From Anodontia alba (Eukaryota > Mollusca > Bivalvia > Lucinida > Lucinidae), in assembly GCA_964016985.1 (NCBI GenBank), contig OZ024826.1, forward strand, positions 71,063,768 to 71,127,767: a DNA stretch of 64,000 nucleotides. Reading direction: 5' to 3'. Under the pieces are notes generated by a model. It made no database searches. It was not told where the DNA came from and worked only from the letters and a program-made list of their open reading frames with translations. Positions 58,315-64,000 of the stretch are shown in pieces. The stretch's first letter is position 1. The number at the start of each line of letters is the position of its first letter. The position numbers and the translations under genes were made by a program.

Positions 58315-61124
58315 ATGGTGGCTCTGGACCACTCACCTGATCCATATTGGTCAAATGAAATGGTAGGTAATATAAGGTGGAATGGAGAGTTTGAGCAGTT
58401 TGGTACAGCGTGAACCAAGGCACATTTCTGTAAAAAATTTTCAAAATCAGTCTAGCTGTTGTTTTAAGGAGAAGTCGATTTAAGGTTTGCCTATTTTTAG
58501 CTCTGGCTGCCATCATATTTGTGGAGCAAAATGATGTTGAGCAATTTTTTTAGAGGGTCACACATGGAAAATTCCTGTGAAATTATTTCCAAATCTGTCT
58601 AGCCTTAGAGGAAGAAGTCATTGACAGTCAATTTTAATAGATGAACACCCAAGGAACATTCTTGTGAAATAATCTCAAAATCAATCCACTCATTTAGGAG
58701 GAGAAGTCGTTTAAAGGTTTTTTTCTATTTTTAGCACTAGCGGCCACCTTGTGTAGCAGAGTTGAACGATTTGAACAATTTCAGAAGAGGGTCGCCTAAG
58801 TATGATTAAGTAAGAAATTATCTCAGGATCCATCCGTTTAGGAGGTGAAGTCGTTAAAAGGTTTTCCTATTTTTAGCACTGGAGGCCATCTTGTTCATTG
58901 GATTGGAACAGTTTGAGCACTTTTGGTAGAGGGTCACCCTAAGGAATATTCATGTGAAATTATTAGCTCACCTGAGCACGAAGTGCTCATGGTGAGCTAT
59001 TGTGGTCAGTCAATGTCCGTCGTCCGTCGTGCGGCGTGCGGCGTCAACAATTGCTTTAAAAGCCTACTCCTCCTACACCCCTGGGCCAATTGACTTGATA
59101 CTTGGTAGGAAGCATCGGGGTGACTTGTAGATCAAAAATAGCTAAAATCGTTCTGATCGGAAATCCAAGATGGCCACCATGGCCGCCATCTTGAAAATCT
59201 ATTTTTCGCTTCTTCTCCTGAACCGAAAAGCCAATTGATTCCTAACTTGCTAGGAAGCATCAGGGTGACTTGTAGATCAAAAATAGCTAAAATCGTGCCG
59301 ATCGGAAATCCAAGATGGCCGCCATGGCCGCCATCTTGAAAATCTATTTTTCGCTTCTTCTCCTGAACCAAAAGGCCAATTGACTCCAAACTTGCTAGGA
59401 AGCATCGGGGTGACTTGTAGATCAAAAATAGCTAAAGTCGTGCCGTTCGGAAATCCAAGATGGCCGCCATGGCAGCCATCTTGAAAATCTAATTTTTTGC
59501 TTCTTCTCCTGAACGGAAAGGCCAATTTACTCAAAACTTGCTAGGAAGCATCAGGGTGACTTGTAGATCATAAATAGCTAAAATCGTGCCGATAGGAAAT
59601 CCAAGATGGCCGCCATCATGAAAATCTGTTTTTCGCTTCTTCTCCTGAACCGAAAGGCCAGTTGACTCCAAACTTGGTAGGAAGCATCAGGGTGACTTGT
59701 AGGTCAAAAGTAGCTAAAATCATGCTGATCGGAAATCCAAGATGGCTGCCATGGCCGCCATCTTGAAAATCTATTTTTCGCTTCTACTCTCTACTCCAAA
59801 AGCCAATTGACTCCAAACTTGGTAGGAAGCATTGGGGTGACTTATAGATCAAAAATAGCTAAAATCGTGCCTATCGGAAATCCAAGACGGCCGCCATGAT
59901 GGCCATCTTGAAAATCTATTTTTCGCTTCTTCTCCTGAACTAAAAGGCCAGTTGACTCCAAACTTGGTAGGAAGCATCGGGGTGACTTGTAGATCAAAAA
60001 TAGCTAAAATCGTGCCGATCAGAAATCCAGGATGGGCGCCAAGGCAGCCATCTTGAAAATCTATTTTTCGCTTCTTCTCCTGAACTGAAAGGCCAGTTGA
60101 CTGGAAACTTGGTAGGAAGCATTTGGGTGACTTGTAGATAAAAAATAGCTAAAATCATGCCGATCTATATTTAGCTTCTTCTCCTGCACCGAAAGGCCAA
60201 TTGACTCCAAACTTGGCAGGAGACATTGGGGTGACTTGTAGATCAAAAATAGCTAAAATTGTGCCAATTGGATATCCAAGATGGCTGCCATGGCAGCCAT
60301 GTTGAAAAAATGTTCGCTTCTTCTCCTGAACCAAAAGGCCAGTTGACTTGAAACTTGATAGGAAGCATTGGGGTGACTCGTAGATCAAAAATAGCTAAAA
60401 TCATGCCGATCGTAAATCCAAGCTGGCGGCCATTTAGAGTTTGTTCAAATGATCACACTCCATTGACTGGCATGCCATTATATTCTTCTTCAAAATTAAG
60501 AACTGCTTAAATGATAATCTTTTCATTAGTTGCGATGACAGGAAAAATGTTGCATAATAAATGGAAAAATGTTGCATAACATCTGCATATCTGCAGTGGC
60601 TATGTCACTCAGGTCACCCATGGGCCTCTTGTTTCTAAGACATCCACCGGTTTAGGAGGAAAAGTTGTTTAAAGGGTTTTCTGTTTTTAGCACTTCCTGC
60701 CATTTTGTTTAGGGGAGCGGAACAGTTTAAGCAATTTTGATTGAGGGTGACCCAAGGAACATTCCTGTGACATTTTAAAATCCATCCACCAGTTAAGAAG
60801 GAGAAGTCATTTAAAAGTTTTTCTATTTTTAGCTCTGGCAGCCACCTTGTCCATTGGATCAGAATGGTTTGATCAAGTTTGGTAGAGGGTCACCCAAGGA
60901 ACATTTCTGTGAAATTATTTCAGAATCCATCCACCAGTTTAAGAGGAGACGTCTCATAAGAGTTTGTTGTTTGTTTGTTTTTTTCTAATTTTAGCTCTGG
61001 TGGCCATCTTGTTCATCAGAGTAGAACAGTTTGAGCAATTTTGGTAGAGGGTCACCAAAGGAACATTTCTGTGAAATTATTTTGAAATTGGGTTTTTGGC
61101 CTAGGAGGGGATATCATTTTAACT
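58315..61124 (-). mobile_element. AAGAGGGCCATGG-ended element, split by 58965-60631
   Basis: The left end (AAGAGGGCCATGGTGGCTC...ACTCACCTGA) is an inverted tail. The core has units with GAGGGTCACCCAAGGAACATT, GAGGAGAAGTCGTTTAAAGG and TTTTAGCTCTGG(C/T)GGCCA. It is truncated by the DIRS element at ~61124. Confidence 0.7.
58965..60631 (+). mobile_element. AAGATGGCCGCC-family hairpin element, complete
   Basis: The head AGCTCACCTGAGCACGAAG...GTGCTCATGGTGAGCT and CGTCCGTCGTGCGGCG are followed by about nine units and the short tail CACTCAGGTCACCCATGGGCC, CTCTTG. It inserted at a T-run of the surrounding element; the flanks rejoin as GAAATTATTTCTAAGACATCC. Confidence 0.88.
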
Positions 61125-61345
61125 GCACAATACATTAACCTATAGATAATGTGCTATTCTATTCTGTTTTTCACCCCCTCCACAGAAAAACGACCTTTCA
61201 GTCATGATAAAATCTTAATTCAGAAGGTCCCTTTAAACAGTTACCTGTGTGACGTAATTCCTCCTGCTCAATCAATCACATGTCAGTTTCTTTTCTGTGG
61301 ACAGTGAAAACTCAAGGATTATTTACCTGTGAAAGAAATTCGTAT
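61125..61345 (+). repeat. Presumed left terminal repeat of the DIRS element
   Basis: ACATTAACCTATAGATAATG, AGAAGGTCCCTTTAAAC, GTGTGACGTAATT and CAGTTTCTTTTCTGTGGAC recur in inverted form at 44230-44540 and in degraded direct form at 33375-33545. The boundary is inferred from these matches. Confidence 0.65.
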
Positions 61346-61503
61346 TTATTTCTTTTTTACACAGTTAAATTTCTCTATCCTTGCTTTTCTCTTGTTCTAT
61401 ATTCACTCCTTCTACTAAACATGTAATTCTTCTGAAATTATCAATTTTTGATTTCTTGCCTTCTTAGCATTATTTTCTGTGTCTTTAGTTTCCGTGTCAT
61501 TCG

Positions 61504-63695
61504 ATGAATATCGCCTGCGGCAAATGTGGTCATTTGAAGGCCAAATGGGATAATCACTCTTCTTGTATATCTTGTACTGCTTGTCTACCTGATTCTCCTT
61601 GTTCTATTTGCAGTATTTGGACTAAATCTATGTGGAATCTTGCCGAGAAGAGACGACTATACTCCACTCGCAAGTGGGTCATGACACAGAAAAGAAGACA
61701 GAAGAAAGCTATGAAGACTAAAAAATCCCAGTCAGACTTGTCTGACAATGGGTTATTTGATGGGAGCACCGTCCCACTTAGCTATACTGCTCGGGGCAGG
61801 ACCCATCAAGGTGGCAGCCTGGGGGACCTAGAGTCCGACCGGGCATTAAGTCCACCGGTCACCAGTCACCGGTCATCCAGTCACCGGTCAACCAATCACC
61901 GGTCAACCATCCACCAGTCAACCAATCACCGGTCAGCCGGTCACCGGGCAACAAATCACCGGTCAATCAGTCACCAGTCATCCAGTCACCGGTCAACTAA
62001 TCACTGGTCAACAACTCACCGGTCAACCACTCACCAGTCATCCAGTCACCAGTCATTCACTCACTGGTCAGCCAATCACCGGTCAACCAGTCACCAGTCA
62101 ACAAGTCACTGGTCAACCAGGCATCAGTCAACCAGGCACTAGTTCCCAGTCATTCTCATATGACTTTCAAACTCAATTTATTCCTGGTTATTCACCAGTC
62201 AATGTGCCTCTACAAAATTATGCTCCTTCTATAAGCAGCCATATATCTCACGGTAGTATCCGTAGACTACCTAATGTGGATATGAATACTCTGAAATGTC
62301 AGAGTTCCCAAATCCAGCTACTTCTTCCAAACAGTTAATCCCACTTGAGCCTGACTTCTCGCAGATGTCAGACCCAAATGTGATGATTGATCCTCCTATT
62401 TCTACTGATGTTTCTCAGACTAGACCTTCACGGAAGGAACAGTCAAGAAGAGATCATAAATCAAAAAAGAGAAGAAGACATCGATCGTCTTCTTCCTCTT
62501 CTTCCACTTCTAGATCAGACTCTTTGAATTCTTCTAGACGGTAGAGAAAATCGAAGAGATCTAAACACTCACACAAAAAGAGAAAAAGACGATCGATGAC
62601 GCCTTTTTCTTCTAATACTTCTCAATCTCAAATTGACTTGGGTAGATATAAAAGGGCTAAAAAATCTTCCCAGGTCATTCAAACGCCCATTCCCATACAA
62701 CCTGAGGAACCCAGTTTTAATCCAGTCAATACTCAACCAATTAATATTGATGAATTTCATCCGAATCTTCCTCAAAAGAATAAAGAGTCTGATTCGGAGA
62801 CTGAAACTGAAATCTGGTCTTTTGACCGTGCTATAAATGAGGTCTTCAGGCTTCTTCCCGCTGAGTTATGTCCTAAGACTCAGCAGGATCAAGCTCCATC
62901 TAAACCTCTCTCTGGGATAAAACACTTAATGGAGTCCCATTCGACTCCATTACTTGTTCTACCCCAGTCTAAATTGGTTGAGAATACCACAAAGTACATT
63001 CAGAACAGATTTGATTTAGTGACTGGATATGCCCGCAAAATTTGGTTTCGGCTCTTGCACCGACTAAATTTTACAAAAGCCAAAACCAATATTTGCCCAC
63101 TGACAATATTCCACAATTAGAAGCAGATGCATCTCTCCTAGACATCTCTAATAAAGGAAGAGCTTCTATTCCTTTGAAAAATTTGGAAGCATGGGAAAGG
63201 AAGGCTAGGAAATTAGTTTCTATTAATTCCCATGCTGACTTATTTTCTTCAGCTGCCTTCCTTTGTCTACAACAGGAATCGATGTCGGTTGCAGCCCTTT
63301 CCAGACTTTTGGAGGCCGTAGCCAAATCGATTAAGCATGCTACCACCATGTCTACTCTTTTAACTACTAAAATCTTTCAAGCTAGGAGGGACACAGCTCT
63401 AGCTTCATCAAAACTGCTTCTTGACAATTCTTCATTTGAGTTAAGGAACGCTCCTATTAACTCAAAAACATTATTTGATGGCAGGATAAAAGAAATAGCC
63501 AAATCAAATTTTGAAGCTCAACAGCAAAGGTTTTTAGCTTCTACTTCCATTCAATCACAATCTCGTTCTTTCAAGCCTCCTACTCCGAGTAATGCTTTCA
63601 AGATACCAAAATACCCTGCCAAACAAACAATGTCCAGACCTAAACCTACGCAATCGTATAGGTCCAAAACTCAACATCAAAACCTCTCACACTAA
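61504..63695 (+). pseudogene. DIRS-type gag-like gene with pentapeptide minisatellite
   Basis: ATG 61504 opens a frame with a Cys-rich N-terminus (C-G-K-C-G-H, then C-I-S-C, C-S-I-C), typical of DIRS ORF1. From ~61858 to 62145 a 15-bp minisatellite (CCAGTCACCGGTCAA) encodes about 19 repeats of H-R-S-T-N / H-Q-S-S-S. TAG at 62140-62142 ends this frame. A neighbouring frame continues, then 62296-62544 (Arg/Ser-rich), 62596-63120 (F-D-R-A-I-N-E-V-F-R-L-L-P-A-E-L-C-P) and 63042-63695 (Q-L-E-A-D-A-S-L-L-D, then S-H-A-D-L-F-S-S-A-A-F-L). Several frameshifts or stops separate them, so this copy is probably defective. Confidence 0.75.
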
Positions 63696-63705
63696 AAAGC
63701 TTCTC

Positions 63706-64000
63706 ACACTAAAAAGGGAAATTTTAAGAGGACTGGTAACATTCGTCAGTTCCCCTCCTCTAAACCTTCCTCTTCCTCCACAAGATTATGAAGGCCAGCC
63801 CTTTCCACTGCCTGCACTTCCGTACTCATACATTCCAGTGGATGGACGATTGGCCCATTTTGTGGAAAAATGGGAGGAAATTACGGACAACAAATGGGTC
63901 CTCTCTATCGTACGACACGGATTCAGGATACCATTCAGCAAAATTCCTCCTTTGTCATCTGTTCCGATCAGAATGAGTCAATCCTCCTCCCTGTTTATCA
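63706..64000 (+). pseudogene. Start of DIRS-type reverse transcriptase, cut by window end
   Basis: An open frame through the end of the window contains P-V-D-G-R-L-A-H-F-V-E-K-W, then I-T-D-N-K-W-V-L-S-I-V-R-H-G-F-R-I-P-F and P-P-L-S-S. This is the conserved N-terminal entry to DIRS reverse transcriptases. RNase H and tyrosine recombinase would lie beyond 64000. This part is intact; whether the gene is whole cannot be told. Confidence 0.82.

Overview
This is a stretch of animal nuclear DNA made almost entirely of repeats and transposable elements. I recognise no host gene in the 64 kb. The best match is a bivalve mollusc, probably a clam. Three things point there: head-to-tail ~150-170 bp tandem cores inside elements with short terminal hairpins (the pearl/HINE, Helentron-related style known from bivalves); tRNA-derived SINEs with mollusc-like tails; and a Naiad-type Penelope-like retroelement with several in-frame UGA codons, a form reported from clams and spiders.

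Layout. 1-4655: tandem cores and one complete hairpin-headed element (1733-3526). 4656-11734: a second such element (the AAGATGGCCGCC family), split by a 4.2 kb Naiad element (5831-10030) and by a SINE with a 14-bp target duplication (10150-10450). 11772-15740: a truncated element, a rearranged DIRS-type retrotransposon and another tandem array. 16210-18712: a SINE, a decayed mariner on the minus strand and a TA microsatellite. 19333-21269: a 5'-truncated Naiad tail and another AAGATGGCC element. 21792-22928: a SINE and four palindromic 150-bp units. 23642-29525: a large element with ~940-bp tandem units, interrupted by a mariner (26371-27665). 29977-32353: an array element carrying a 201-bp MITE. 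33375-36590: an old DIRS element split by a 679-bp foldback element (34985-35663). 36590-37130: two Naiad tails on the minus strand. 37180-39963: an RTE-like LINE with a deletion in its reverse transcriptase. 40354-43555: two elements headed by an ATGCCCC hairpin. 43556-47400: DIRS termini, SINE/LINE tails and sparse sequence. 47401-61124: nested hairpin-headed elements, including an inverted copy of the 1733-3526 element (48016-50329). 61125-64000: the 5' part of a DIRS element with a gag-like gene and the start of its reverse transcriptase.

The most interesting object is the Naiad. Its GIY-YIG endonuclease lies upstream of the reverse transcriptase. The whole frame is interrupted only by TGA codons (six) and one single-base frameshift, and several TGAs sit where relatives carry conserved cysteines. 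A sequence with the layout of a SECIS element (ATGA, AAAA, TGA between paired helices) lies at the very end of the ORF. I read it as a selenoprotein-encoding retrotransposon. The second theme is modular: unrelated tandem cores are packaged between the same hairpin head and the same tail, which is what rolling-circle Helentron-derived non-autonomous elements look like.
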